64,000 nucleotides of DNA from Macrocystis pyrifera (lineage: Eukaryota > Sar > Phaeophyceae > Laminariales > Laminariaceae), in the NCBI GenBank assembly GCA_031763025.1, contig JASSKH010000006.1, forward strand, positions 9,111,691-9,175,690. The letters run 5' to 3'. Position numbers and translations under genes: made by a program. How positions within the stretch are numbered: the first letter of the stretch is position 1; each line of letters begins with the position of its first letter. Below, one piece after another: positions 11,181 to 21,107 of this stretch. The notes beneath the pieces are model-generated. The model saw nothing but the letters and a program-made list of their open reading frames with translations, did no database searches and was not told where the DNA came from.

Positions 11181-11775
11181 TTTTTCGGATGACAGTTTTT
11201 GTTTTCAGATGGAGGATTAAGTGTTCGTGATTTTATGGAGTTTGTCGGGTTCACCGTTTTCACTTGGTGACACCGCATGTTTTTTCTGGTTCTGTTGGAG
11301 CGCAGTTTGTGGAGGATAACATGAAATTACCGTTTTACAAGGGTGGTTTCCACTGCGCAATCTATATTTTTTAGTTTTGATACCTTGACGTGAAATTGGC
11401 GTTTTACCATGCGATTTCACGAAATTGGATATTTGAAGAAATGAAGAATTGCCGTTTTACCCTGGCGATTTTGAAAAGGGACTACATTTTAGGATTGATG
11501 AAACCTCGCAGAATTGCCGTTTTACATTGACGATTTGGGTAGGTTTCGAAAACAATGTTTGAATCGTTGGAGTTATTTTCTCTGTTCGAAATATTTTTGA
11601 ATTCCAGGATGCGAGGATGGTTTGATTTTCTTGGAATTTATTTTTGGTATTGATTGAGGAATGATTTGAATGATAGTGAGAACGTTGTTTTCTGTATTGA
11701 ATGAGTACAAGTATGATTTCCGGTATGACAATTTGACGAAGAGTTGAAGATTCGGGTCGAAATCATGACAATGTC
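11181..11775 (+). other. Copia 3' untranslated region
   Basis: A/T-rich non-coding stretch with a short phrase, AATTGCCGTTTTAC, repeated with variation (about 11319, 11397, 11447 and 11512). No ORF of interest. Confidence 0.7.
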
Positions 11776-11788
11776 GCGAGCAGGGGGG
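11776..11788 (+). promoter_or_regulatory. Polypurine tract
   Basis: GCGAGCAGGGGGG ends one base before the 3' LTR, the expected place for plus-strand priming. Confidence 0.75.
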
Positions 11789-11789
11789 C

Positions 11790-12303
11790 TGAAAAGTATA
11801 CTCACAGCATTGTCAGATTATCTTGAGAGGAAATATCCCGTGAGGTATTGCGGAGATTCGGGGGGGTTTCGTGTCTGAGTGGATCTACGATCGGGATACC
11901 ATCTTTACCCCTGAATTGTGTTTTAGGCCGCATGTGTCTGTGACGTACGCTGTGGCTTGCTACTTCTTCTTGTAATCTACTTCCTTTCCCGACTCCGTGT
12001 CGACGACTCCGTGTCGAGGACTCCGTGTCCAGGACTCCGCGTCCTTCAATCCAAACTACTAAACCGGGGTTAATCAGCCACCGTACAAAAGGGGGTCCGT
12101 CCACCCAGGGGCTAACACGCCACCGCCACCGCTGCTATCAAGTCCAGCTTCAATACATTTCATATCATCAACAGGGCTCCTCAGCCACGACAAGGGTACG
12201 GGTTGTTTATAGGGTTTATTTCGTCTTTCTTTTCCGCCGAGCATCGGGCTATCCCCCTCGGCAACAACAACAAGGGCGCCCGGAGCACAGGGGCTACTCA
12301 ACA
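11790..12303 (+). repeat. 3' LTR (514 bp)
   Basis: Same length and ends as the 5' LTR. The one difference found is A at 12055 in place of G. Confidence 0.95.
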
Positions 12304-12308
12304 CGTTG
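12304..12308 (+). repeat. Target-site duplication CGTTG, right
   Basis: Matches 4402-4406. Beyond it, similarity to the second block (near 38533-38640) resumes, confirming the insertion boundary. Confidence 0.9.
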
Positions 12309-12419
12309 CTCTAGAAAAAAGAACGAGGGAGAGTTAGTCTTTAGGCCTTGGTGTTCCCACCTGCAATATGTGTGTTCATAGTAACGCCAAGGAAGGTGTA
12401 GAAGTCATCGACAGATCCG

Positions 12420-13130
12420 TATGGAGAAACACGGGACCGATGCGGGCTCCTGCAGTCAAGCGGTTGCACCAACGATTTCACTGCATACTGGTGGCCAGAG
12501 TCAATTCGGGAGATGACGTTCCGTCAATCATTCATCCATCCAGAAAATATCCTCGACTGACCACACTTCCTTGAGTGGTTGACGTTCAGTCGTAGGTTCA
12601 ACAAACCGATCGAAGGAGGCCTTTGGCCGGAATCGTGTGGCCGTCCTCGTTGAGGCGGTTCGCCTTTGAAACTTACTCCAACTAGCCGATCGACAAGATC
12701 AAGTGGCCAGCTTCGCCGGGGAAACTGGTGCCTGGTGCTCGCTTTTGCCAAACAGTCGAACGCGTCGTATGGCCGGCCTAGCTGACACATTAACCTTGGG
12801 GTGTAATTTGGACAGTCTTGTCAACGTGGCGGTGTGACCAATGTCGCTGCAATGCCTCATTTTGCTCTAGCTTCAACAAATCTGCCCAACTAATTCTGTG
12901 GTCAGTCTCACTGCAGCGGTTGACGCTAGGGAGCGGCTTCAACTGGCTTTTCGACTGCATCGAGTGTCCGGGTTCGCTCGAGGAATTTGTGATTGGTGCT
13001 CGCTCTACACGATTGAAGACGTCGTCCAAGGGGCTGCTGGGTGAGGAATCTGACTATTCCTCGTAGATAGACATGCAGATCACCTCGCCGACCTCGCTAG
13101 TAGAATATCGTTGGAAACTACTCCACCGAG
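12420..13130 (+). pseudogene. FNIP-repeat pseudogene, left part (A1)
   Basis: Broken remains of an FNIP-like repeat protein. FNKPIEG with LWPES is readable at 12597-12635, and later fragments such as SLQRLTLGSGFN appear in other frames. Many stops and frame changes. It matches 42040-42930 and is related to the intact gene at 59520-62096. The N-terminal segment that precedes the repeats in the other copies is missing here. Confidence 0.65.
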
Positions 13131-13289
13131 TTTCATCTAAAAGGAGTACCACAGTACTACAGTACTACGGGGGTACATAGTTAATAGGACCTATTGTATA
13201 CATAAAAACCTATATAGATACAACTATAATTACGATTTTTGAGGTCGTTGTCACTTGCTAGCTCTTGGCAGACAGACCGTCAGCTCTTC

Positions 13290-13490
13290 GCAAACAGCCC
13301 TTCTTCTTTGAAACAGCCGAACAGCCAAAAAACAACACTTTCTTCCTTCTTTGAAACAGCCGAACAGCCAAACAACCTTTCTTCCTTCTTTGAAACAGCC
13401 GAACAGCCAAACAACCTTTCTTCTTTCTTCTTCGCCAAACAGCCAAACAACCTTTTCTTCTTTCTTCTTCCGCAAACTGCCAACCAATAA
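13290..13490 (-). repeat. Tandem repeat, 39-42 bp unit
   Basis: At least four units containing CTTTGAAACAGCCGAACAG. On the minus strand the units read as a repeated GCFKEGRKVVWLF, but this is probably a property of the repeat rather than a protein. Confidence 0.75.
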
Positions 13491-14189
13491 TAGACAGCTC
13501 TTCGCACGGCGCCTAAAAGAGGCGTCTCGCCTTCGACGAACGGCATAGATAGGTGCAGCTGTCGGCGGCCAAGCTGCTGCTGTCGGTGGCGAACCTGCTG
13601 GTGCTGCAACCCCCGCCTCTACCTTCTCCACGCCCCCTAAGCTCACCTCCCCCTCGTCGAGAGGCGCGTGGTCCTTGCCCTCTGGCAAGAGAGCGGCAAC
13701 GACAAAGACCGACCTGGTGCCGGCTGTTGTTTGCGACCAGTGCACGGACCAGCACTTGGTCAAGAACTCAAACGCCTGGTGGCAAAAACGTGGCCTTCGC
13801 CACCTGCAAGGATCTCACGTGCGTGGTGGCGGAATCATCCTGACAGGGCAACCAACTGCGAGTTCTGTGCTCGCCCGATCAAGGAGGGGACTGTCTCGTA
13901 CTCCCTCGAGACTGCTGACAGTGGTGAGTGTCTTACGTCTATTGTGCATGCTGTATGTTGCCAGTACCTGGTACGTTTTTTTGGGGTTTTCAATTGCCTT
14001 GCATACAATCCTACGTCAAAGCGTTTATATTTAATTTTTACTCATCCATGCTCGTTCTTTCCCCTTCGTGCGTTGCGTCGGCTCCTCTTACACACAGTGC
14101 ACGCGAACGCGCACATGCACAACTGTTTGCGGGACGTGCACGAAGGAACGGAGGATTCAGCTGTCGCCGTCACCGCTGCACGGAACGAC

Positions 14190-14576
14190 GTGAGTGCTGC
14201 TGCTACTGTGGTGCATTTTCGGTGCATGCACACGATTTCTGTGTGTACATGTTTGGGTGACCCCACGTACTCATTTTTTGCTCGTTTTCGGCTGCCGCTG
14301 CTGCTGCTGCTGCTGTCAGCGCCACGCCATGAGTGCTGCTGCTGCTGTGCACCTGCTTCTCCTGTGCACTCGCTGCTGCTGTAGTGCTGCTGCGTTGTTG
14401 CCGTGCTGTGCACCTGCTGCTCCTGTGCAATTGCTGCTGCTGTATGTAGTGCTGCTGCGTTGTTGCCGTGCATCATGCTGGAAGCGTACATATTTTCGGA
14501 TCATCAATTCCGTAGGTTTTGCGATGGCGGCATACCAGGGTACATGCTTTTTTCCTTCCTTACTTTCATATCGTTG

Positions 14577-14611
<35 letters not shown>

Positions 14612-16310
14612 ACGCTGCTGCTGCTGCTGCCAACGCTGCGGCGATTCGTTGCAGCTTCTGCTGCTGCTAATGCTGTGCTGCCGCAATATCCACTGAATGT
14701 TCGTACGTATGTACTCGGATTACTGTCTTTCTTGGTCGTTTTTGTACTCATTTTTTTTTTTTTTTTTTTTTTTAATCATCACTTTTACTTTCCAGCCCAC
14801 TCGTAGGAGGTTTTTACCCTCGACGATCTTCTGGACAAGCCATGGTCACAGGTGTCGTCCCTCCTCCCCCCCGGTACGTGCCTTTAGTTTTTATCGCGCA
14901 TAGGGTTCAGCATTCCCACTGCTCGTCGATTTTCATCGAATGTAGCCAACTCACGCTTTCGCGCTTTCCGCTTATCAATTTTTTATGCAAGAAAAAGTCC
15001 CTATGAGCATGCACTCGGTGAGACTCGAACTCACGAAATTGATCTTGACAGATGGTTCCTTTTGATACGTGATTTTTTTTTTTGTCGTTTGGCTCCTGCA
15101 TTTTGCGTACGTACTGCAATTTCTCGTTTTTGGCTTGGTTATTTTCATATATATCGTTGCTATGCTGCTGCTGTGATGCTGCTGCGTTGTTGCCGTACAT
15201 CATGCTGCACTTGTGTGTGTACATATTTCGGTATTGTCAATGAAATTCCGTAGGTTTTGCGATTGCGGCATATGCTAGATGGGTGTATCTCAGGTTCGAC
15301 CTGCGTCTGCAGCAAGCTTCTCTTTCGGTAAGGTGTAGCGTGGAGGACACGCCAGGTATAGGTGAGGCTCGGCACGGTCAGCCGAGCAGAAGTGATCATG
15401 AAGCATGACGCAAGTCATCTCACATGACAGTCATCAGCAATTACTTGGTGATGGAGGCTGGTAATTCCCCGCCTCAACTATCATCAGATCTACGGAGATC
15501 TGCGGCCACTTTTAGTACAAGAGTCAATATCCACGATAACGGATGAACCACTGACGTGTAGAGTAACGACCTGAGCAGGTACATACATTTTTTCTTCCTT
15601 ATTTTCATATCGTTGCTATGCTGCTGCTGAGAACGCGGATTATTGTTTTTATTGGCCATTTTTTCTACCCAAATGGTTTTTTTTTGATACAAAAAAAAAA
15701 TATTTGGGTCGTTTTGCTCCTGCATTTTGCGTACATACTACTTTTTCTCGTATTTCGTATTGTTGCTATGCTGCTGCTGCGTTGTTGCCGTACAGCATGC
15801 GGAGGTGGGTCTATAGTGAGGTACCAAAAATACTTTTCGGACGGCCTCGGGGTACATACTTTTTTTCTCCCTTCTTTTCATATCGTTGCTATGCTGCTGC
15901 TGCCAACGCTGTGGCGATCCGTTGCTGCTTCTGCTGCTGCTGCTGCTTGCTGCTGCTGCTCTGCTTTTAGTGCTGCCGCAATAATCACTGAATGTTTGTA
16001 TGTACTCGGATAATTGTGTTTCCTGGTCGTTTTGTGCGCGCTGCTGCGTTGTTGCCGTACATCATGCTGGACATGATTTGTGTGTCTATTACACTTAAAC
16101 TTGTGCGTGTGTACATATTTCTGTGTCGTCAATGATTTTTTTTGTGGTGCTGCTGCGTTGTTGCCGTGCATCATGCTGGACGTGATTTGTGTGTGTACTA
16201 CTGTACTACACTTGTGTGTCTACATATTTCTGTATCGTCAATGAAATCACGTACTTGCTGCTTCTGCTGCTGCTGCTACCGTCGTATAGCAAGCGATTAC
16301 GTGCTGCTGT
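14190..16310 (+). repeat. CTG-rich intron-like repeat array
   Basis: Two phrases recur many times: TTTCATATCGTTGCTATGCTG (about 14565, 15143, 15603, 15878) and GCTGCGTTGTTGCCGT with CATCATGCTGGA (about 14455, 15183, 15776, 16043, 16150). Spacing is irregular and copies are joined by CTG runs. Non-coding. Confidence 0.7.
14773..15047 (+). repeat. Dispersed repeat with a DLLDKP exon and a tRNA-like tail, copy 1
   Basis: Matches 26561-26852 over about 270 bp and in part 25130-25215. It carries the exon-like LDDLLDKPWSQVSSLLPP. On the minus strand at 15018-15034 it has a perfect T-arm-like hairpin, GTGAG-TTCGAGT-CTCAC. No full tRNA fold was found. Confidence 0.55.
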
Positions 16311-16340
16311 TGTGCCGCTGTAGAGTAGTACAAATAATGA

Positions 16341-16376
16341 ACACTGCCCCCCCCCCCCCCCCCCGCTTCCCCCTCC
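16341..16376 (+). repeat. Poly-C / pyrimidine tract
   Basis: An uninterrupted C run followed by CTTCCCCCTCCCCC, upstream of a candidate AG acceptor at 16433-16434. A similar tract is at 22480-22520. Confidence 0.8.
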
Positions 16377-17223
16377 CCCGCCATTCCCTGCACGCCACTC
16401 CCGCCCCGCGCACCCTATATGTTTACTTCGACCAGGTCCGTGGCAAGTGCTACAACTGCCGCCTGACGGACTCCACCATCAAAGACGGAGACATCATCAT
16501 CAAGCGCAAAAAGACTCCCTTCCATTTCGCCTGCTCCAGGGCTTCGCGGAATTCCGAAGCAGTACACCAAGCAGATTGTCGCCATCTAGGACGAACGAAA
16601 GGAAACAAATTGTTTCCCACATTTCCCAAAATCACGATTATTTCTTCCTACACATATCCAACGGGTTCAACAGCGAACAGATCCACGTTCTGGGCCTCCC
16701 GCCTCGTTACTACAGCATCCTGGAAGACTATTTACATGTATATATCATGTCTCATCCAAACTCCTATGCTGGCTACATCGAAATCGCGGCGCCGCCCAGC
16801 AACTATACAACATTTCCATAACCGTTGTCGTTGCCGGCACTGCTGCTTTCTCTCCTGTCCCAAACCTTCTTTTAAACAACAGCCTGTATGTTGTATATCA
16901 TCCACATGCCAAGCACTGCTCCACTCTCTCCCCACACTGATGAAATATGTTATTCTTATTATTATTAGACATATGTCATTCTTACTCTTGCGTCACCCGA
17001 TCTTACGTTTCACATTACATTCGTAAATAAACGCTATCATTACATCCTTCACCGTTTTTTACACAAATACATTTAGTTTGGTTGGCTTTGGGCTATGTCG
17101 CCAATTAATTGCAGTTATATATATGTACACGAAACGACGGAATACCCACTCCGAAGGAAAGCCTTGTATTTACCTATTTTTACCAACAATATTTGGTCCT
17201 ATGTACTATGGTCCCCAGTAATA

Positions 17224-17640
17224 ATAGTATGTCCGGCCTTGATGAAGGGTTTCGCTGCGTGGTGTAACCTTTTGCAACTTGTAGGCAGTGTTGTATGGCC
17301 TGTAACCGTGCGGCGTCCTTCGACTCAGACCTCAATCGAAATGCCTTCGCCAGCAATTATGGCCAGCATCGCTGACTAAGTTGACCCTCGGAAAAAGATT
17401 TGCACGCATGTCGAAGTGAGAGTATGGCTGGTTTCGCTGCAGCCTCTCGCCTTTAAGGGCAAGTTCGATCAGCGCGTCGATCACTTGTGTGGTCTGCCTC
17501 TTTCAGGCGTTCGGTGACTGCTTCAGACACACAGTCGCAGGGATCGGGGGTGGCCTGCAGCCAGACATCGTTACATGCCCATAATATGCGCCAGCCACAT
17601 TGATGGGAGGTTGTACTTGGCCGAATTCGTCTAAACTAAC
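17224..17640 (+). pseudogene. FNIP-repeat pseudogene, right part (A1)
   Basis: Continuation of the A1 FNIP-like relic after the insertion. VVWP is readable at 17289-17300, and the stretch matches 42960-43370, where FGEKFDQRVDH can be read. It is full of stops. Confidence 0.5.
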
Positions 17641-18530
17641 GACCGGGTCGCCTCTGGTGAAAATCCCATCCTAAATGCAGATGCTGATGTCCTGAGCCTT
17701 GATCGACCAAGCAGTCGATGATCGAGGCTGTGGGGCGTGACAGGTCTTCCGCAGTCAGGCGAGACACACTGCACTCACCACGAAGGTTAGAAGGACTCGC
17801 GTGTTGTATGAAGAGAGATGAACGAGCAATAACCTCGGACGTCGGTTGTGGTCGAAGTGACAGACAGGCACATCCGGGACAGACATTAATATCCCCGAGC
17901 TAAACATGCCTTCTACCATACACGTATTCCACGTGTTCCCCCGCACATACGGCGCGATATCCACATATCACAACTGCTGTACTCCGAGCATACTCAACAG
18001 TCGAACCAGACAGGACGCTACCATCGCCGACAAATTTCGCTATTTCCACGCCGGTGAACAAGCCAGCCAGCACATGTGTGTGTTGCCAGCAGCTTGTCAC
18101 CATGATACACATATTTATAGGGTGACAAATGGTCGTTTGAGAGTGACTTCAGAGTTGATCACCCCCACTCCCCCCCCCGCTGGTTGCTCCCCTAAGCAGG
18201 GTCGGCATGCACGTGTGCATTAACCTGTGAGGTGTACTGCTTGGACGAATGTATCAAGTTGCTACTGTAAACGACTACAGCTGTGGACGTAATGATTTTT
18301 TTTTCGTCCGTGTTTCCCCATCGCTGCATTTGGTGATAGATCGCACGCACACGGCCCGCACACTCGACACACGACACACATATCACGAACCCCTAAATCT
18401 GATTGTCGGCGAGCGCGAGAGGGGCTCTGGTTACCATAAATACTCGCAAGGGACGGAAAAAAAAGTTGATGGACTGTCTGTAACGCCACTTGAAGCAGCG
18501 CAGCAGTTGCAGCGGCCGTGAGCGCGAACC
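17641..18530. other. Non-coding end of block A1
   Basis: Matches 43371-44105. No coding signal is kept between the two copies. Similarity ends near the GCAGTTGCAGCGGC at 18505-18522. Confidence 0.55.
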
Positions 18531-18740
18531 CTAAACGGTCAGAAATCGTCGGAGTAGACTCGGAGGGAGGCAATCCACTGTAGGAGAAAGGATCTTTAGG
18601 GGGTGTTTTTGACTTGAAAATTGAGTGAAGCGGTCTGCACTTGGCACTCGTCGTCCGCAATTGAGAAATTTCCTGGTTCGATGCAAACGCGGCGCAGCCA
18701 CGTTTATGGCCCGGTTTGGCCCGTTTTGGCTGCGGTTTGG

Positions 18741-18782
18741 AGTCAGGGTCAGGGTTAGGGTTAGGGTTAGGGTTAGAGTCAG
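18741..18782 (+). repeat. Interstitial telomere-like repeat
   Basis: Four consecutive TTAGGG units inside AGTCAGGGTC...AGAGTCAGG, at the edge of the duplicated block. A weaker tract is at 28787-28855. Confidence 0.8.
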
Positions 18783-18936
18783 GCGTTGGACTGGGTCTTC
18801 GCCCGTACCTTGATCTCAACAGGGACCAAAATACCTGAACAGCCTACCAAACTAAAGATCCCTTCTCTCAGATTGTAAGGGGACCCCAATCGTCGGATGG
18901 TCAAAAATCTTCGTATACAAAAAATGAATAAAGGGG

Positions 18937-19016
18937 GTCGTCACCGGGGGATTGAACCAGGCATCGAAATCATGGTGCTGGGTACCATAGACCGGGCAAC
19001 TATATCACCCTGCAAC
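18937..19016 (-). other. tRNA-like sequence (possible SINE head)
   Basis: On the minus strand, ATGGT-ACCCAGC-ACCAT forms a perfect 5-bp stem with a 7-nt loop (CCA would sit at the anticodon place). A B-box-like GGTTCAATCCC follows. The acceptor stem pairs only partly and the T-stem is imperfect. A tRNA-derived SINE or relic is more likely than a working tRNA. Confidence 0.3.
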
Positions 19017-19239
19017 ATAGACCGCGGAGGTATATCACCCTCCACCCCCCCCAGGTTATTTTTGGGCTATTTATAGTCGCCTGTACTAGCAAGCATATAC
19101 AAAGCACATACAATACATATTGCTGGAATATTATTAGTAACAACATCCATCTACACAGCAGAGGTCACAACCCAGCGCAGAGTGTATGTAGTATCTGAAC
19201 TTGGATGCTAGTATTTTTTTTTAACTTCCCCCTGGTGTT

Positions 19240-19748
19240 CTTGGTAGCGGAGTAACTATGCTAGTTGTTTTGTTTTTATCTCTGTGTTCTACACCCACCC
19301 CTCGCGTAGCTTGCGAGCCTGCAATCTGCGAAATCTGCGCATTCTTTTGTTGTGTGTTTCCTTTCTTGCTTCTTGAGTTCTTGCTTGATTGTTTTTCCTC
19401 GCTCTTCTTCCCTCCGTGACTTTTGATTTTTCGATTTCGATTTTTCGACGTCGAGTTGTTTTTCATCCTGTCTGTATTTCTTCCGCTGGGTAGTATGCGG
19501 CATTCTCGGTTTCTGTGGCGACTTGTACAGGGTACCGCGTGTATCTGGTACGTCTGTGCGCGGACGTCACTTTTTATTATTGTCTGTGAGGCAGTAGTAG
19601 AAGATGTGCTTCAGTTATCACGTGTATTATTCTTTGCTTGTTTTTGTTTTTCACCGAGGTATTGTACCACTCTAGATCTGTTGGGGCCTGTCCTGCAACC
19701 ACGGACTGCGTTTTAGTGTGGCGATGAGTTAATGTAACAACACCTACA
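19240..19748 (+). mobile_element. LINE 3' end, truncated copy
   Basis: About 500 bp that is the reverse complement, with divergence, of 21612-22140. It ends in GAGTTAATGTAACAACACC, the tail of a LINE-like family whose 3' end is (AAC)n. There is no ORF of its own. Confidence 0.6.
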
Positions 19749-19794
19749 ATGACCACATCAACGAGTATGAGTTAGACATGTGCTTCAGATATCA

Positions 19795-19945
19795 TGCATG
19801 CATGTGCATTATTCTTCGCTTTTTTTTTTTTCCACTAGGGAGGGTATTCTTCCACTTCAGAGTTGTTGGAGCCTGTCCTGCGAGTATGGATTGCATTGTC
19901 TTGCGGCAATTGGCAATGAGTTAATGTGAGAACAGCAACAACAAT
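19795..19945 (+). mobile_element. LINE 3' end, second truncated copy
   Basis: Shares TGCATTATTCTTCGCT, GTTGGAGCCTGTCCTGC and the tail GAGTTAATGTGAGAACAGCA with the copies at 19620-19748 and (minus) 21612-21770. Confidence 0.6.
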
Positions 19946-19990
19946 GAGAGAGGTGCAGTCCCTTGTTCTGGTATGTTAGGGGTCATACTA

Positions 19991-20108
19991 TTACGGAGGA
20001 CCATAGTAAATAGCACCTACGGTACACAAAAAAAACTATATATTTCCCTCTTTTCACTATTGTTAACAATATTTGGTTCTGTTTACTACGTATGTATGCC
20101 CCCCGTAA
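19991..20108 (+). mobile_element. TA-flanked inverted-repeat element, diverged copy
   Basis: Begins TTACGGAGGACCATAGTAAATAG and ends GCCCCCCGTAA, with TA on the left and AA on the right. Same family as 34685-34789; too short to code for a transposase. Confidence 0.65.
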
Positions 20109-21107
20109 AAGTGCCTATTGATAGAATCAACGTCTCGTCCGTACGTCAAGTATCAGCGAAGGACATGGCAGCATAGGTGTGCTGCGCCTTTTGTCAGACA
20201 GTCCGGGAAGAGATGGCGATGTTAAGATCTGCAGGCGGGCGGACATTTTGTATACAGCGATCGTTGATATTTGTGTTGTGGTTTTGGGTTCTATTTTTCT
20301 ATTTTCACTGCATGTCCGCGAGTCTCACTCTGTCGGACAGTACCCCAAACAGCAGGCGTGTTCCTCTCTGTGTTCACGACCATATTGTGCGTTTCGCACC
20401 GTGCAGGCAGCACTCCCGACGGCAACTGCCGTAGTCAGTAGCCACGAGTTCGTTTGTAGTGGGAACGGGGGGAACCCCATCTATGCTGTAGTTATGTTAT
20501 TAATCAGTAATAGTTCAGTTTGCACATTGGTTTCATCTTGTGTGCGCCTTCTTCGTCTCGTCTCCTGTCCTATCTAGGCAGTCGAATTTTGATTTTTTAA
20601 GCTTTTGGGGATCTTCCTATTAATAGCTCCAGCAACTTTGTGTGACTACAGACTCCTTCATTAATAGAATTAATGTAAGAACAACAACAACAACAACAAC
20701 AAGTACGTGGGGTCGGAGATTGATGAATGCAATACATACATCAAGGCTTGCGAACTATTATGTCCGTACGACGGTACCAGGTACTACTACTGTACGTACT
20801 AAATACGTACATACCGGTATTGGTTTTCTGATAAGGTGGGTATTTGATGACCTACTCGTGTGGTGCGCACAACACTAAATTCGAAACATCGAAGTTTACA
20901 TGAATGTGACGTACGAACACACCCTCATGACTGGGTGCGAATCCCCAGTCGTGCCGGATTTTCTTGTGCTAGAGACACCCCCTCTCTCATTTCCGACTGC
21001 CCACCTTTGACCGCGCTACGTACGGCGGACGTCTATCCTTCGCTTCCACTTCACGGCCTGAACCTCCATCGTGTAGTCAGGAAAACAGGTTATCTCACGC
21101 TTTCAGT
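20109..21107. other. Upstream region of the GGAI gene
   Basis: No gene seen. A GAATTAATGTAAGAACAACAACAA tail at 20668-20702 marks another LINE-family 3' end. The last 100 bases before the ATG at 21108 are pyrimidine-rich. A clear TATA box was not recognised. Confidence 0.45.

Larger units (their letters stand above)
4407..12303 (+). mobile_element. Ty1/copia-type LTR retrotransposon, full length
   Basis: A complete 7897-bp element: LTR, gag, aspartic protease, integrase, reverse transcriptase, RNase H, LTR. Integrase before reverse transcriptase is the Pseudoviridae (Ty1/copia) order. The 5-bp target duplication, TG...CA LTR ends and a purine tract before the 3' LTR support a retrotransposition event. 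The two 514-bp LTRs differ at one base in my reading (G4672 versus A12055), which implies recent insertion. The pol region nevertheless has two frame changes and one in-frame stop, so this copy may not be autonomous unless those sites are recoded or are sequence errors. Confidence 0.95.
13550..16595 (+). pseudogene. Degenerate zinc-finger-like gene inside the insertion
   Basis: Three exon-like pieces lie in order. One ends at 13923 with NCEFCARPIKEGTVSYSLET and a GTGAGT donor. One at about 14790-14873 reads VFTLDDLLDKPWSQVSSLL before GTACGT. One after an AG at 16433-16434 reads RGKCYNCRLTDSTIKDGDII and FHFAC. CxxC...HxxC with an I-x-x-G between them is reminiscent of PARP-type zinc fingers, but the spacing is shorter than in that family. 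The frames do not join cleanly, and the third exon appears shifted after FHFAC. It looks like a decayed gene carried by a repeat; the family is not identified. Confidence 0.35.
13165..17221 (+). mobile_element. TA-flanked inverted-repeat element split by a 3.9-kb insertion
   Basis: The left half (13165-13216) begins CTACGGGGGTACATAG and the right half (about 17162-17221) ends TACTATGGTCCCCAGTAA. Together they match the intact 105-bp copy at 34685-34789, and the outer ends are flanked by TA. The two halves are separated by unrelated DNA (13217-17161). The second block has neither the element nor the filler at the matching place (about 42935). Confidence 0.65.
1..18530 (+). repeat. Segmental duplication, copy A1 (interrupted)
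   Basis: Positions 1-4406, 12309-13162 and 17224-18530 run parallel to 33955-38640 and 42040-44110. The order is the same: GGAI-gene tail, about 1.7 kb of non-coding DNA, then FNIP-like pseudogene. A1 is interrupted by the copia element at 4407-12303 and by the split TA-flanked element with its filler at 13165-17221. It also lacks the FNIP N-terminal part present at 41690-42040. The similarity extends through introns and intergenic DNA, so this is a genomic duplication rather than a retrocopy. Confidence 0.75.

Noticed and set aside
13290-13490. CRISPR-like array
   Set aside because: The units are contiguous with no unique spacers, in a eukaryotic context; it is a simple tandem repeat.
14190-14670. 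Cys- and Leu-rich frames
   Set aside because: Products of CTG/TGC repeat tracts read in different frames.
15018-15034. tRNA gene on the minus strand
   Set aside because: Only a T-arm-like hairpin is present; no matching acceptor strand or anticodon arm could be found upstream.
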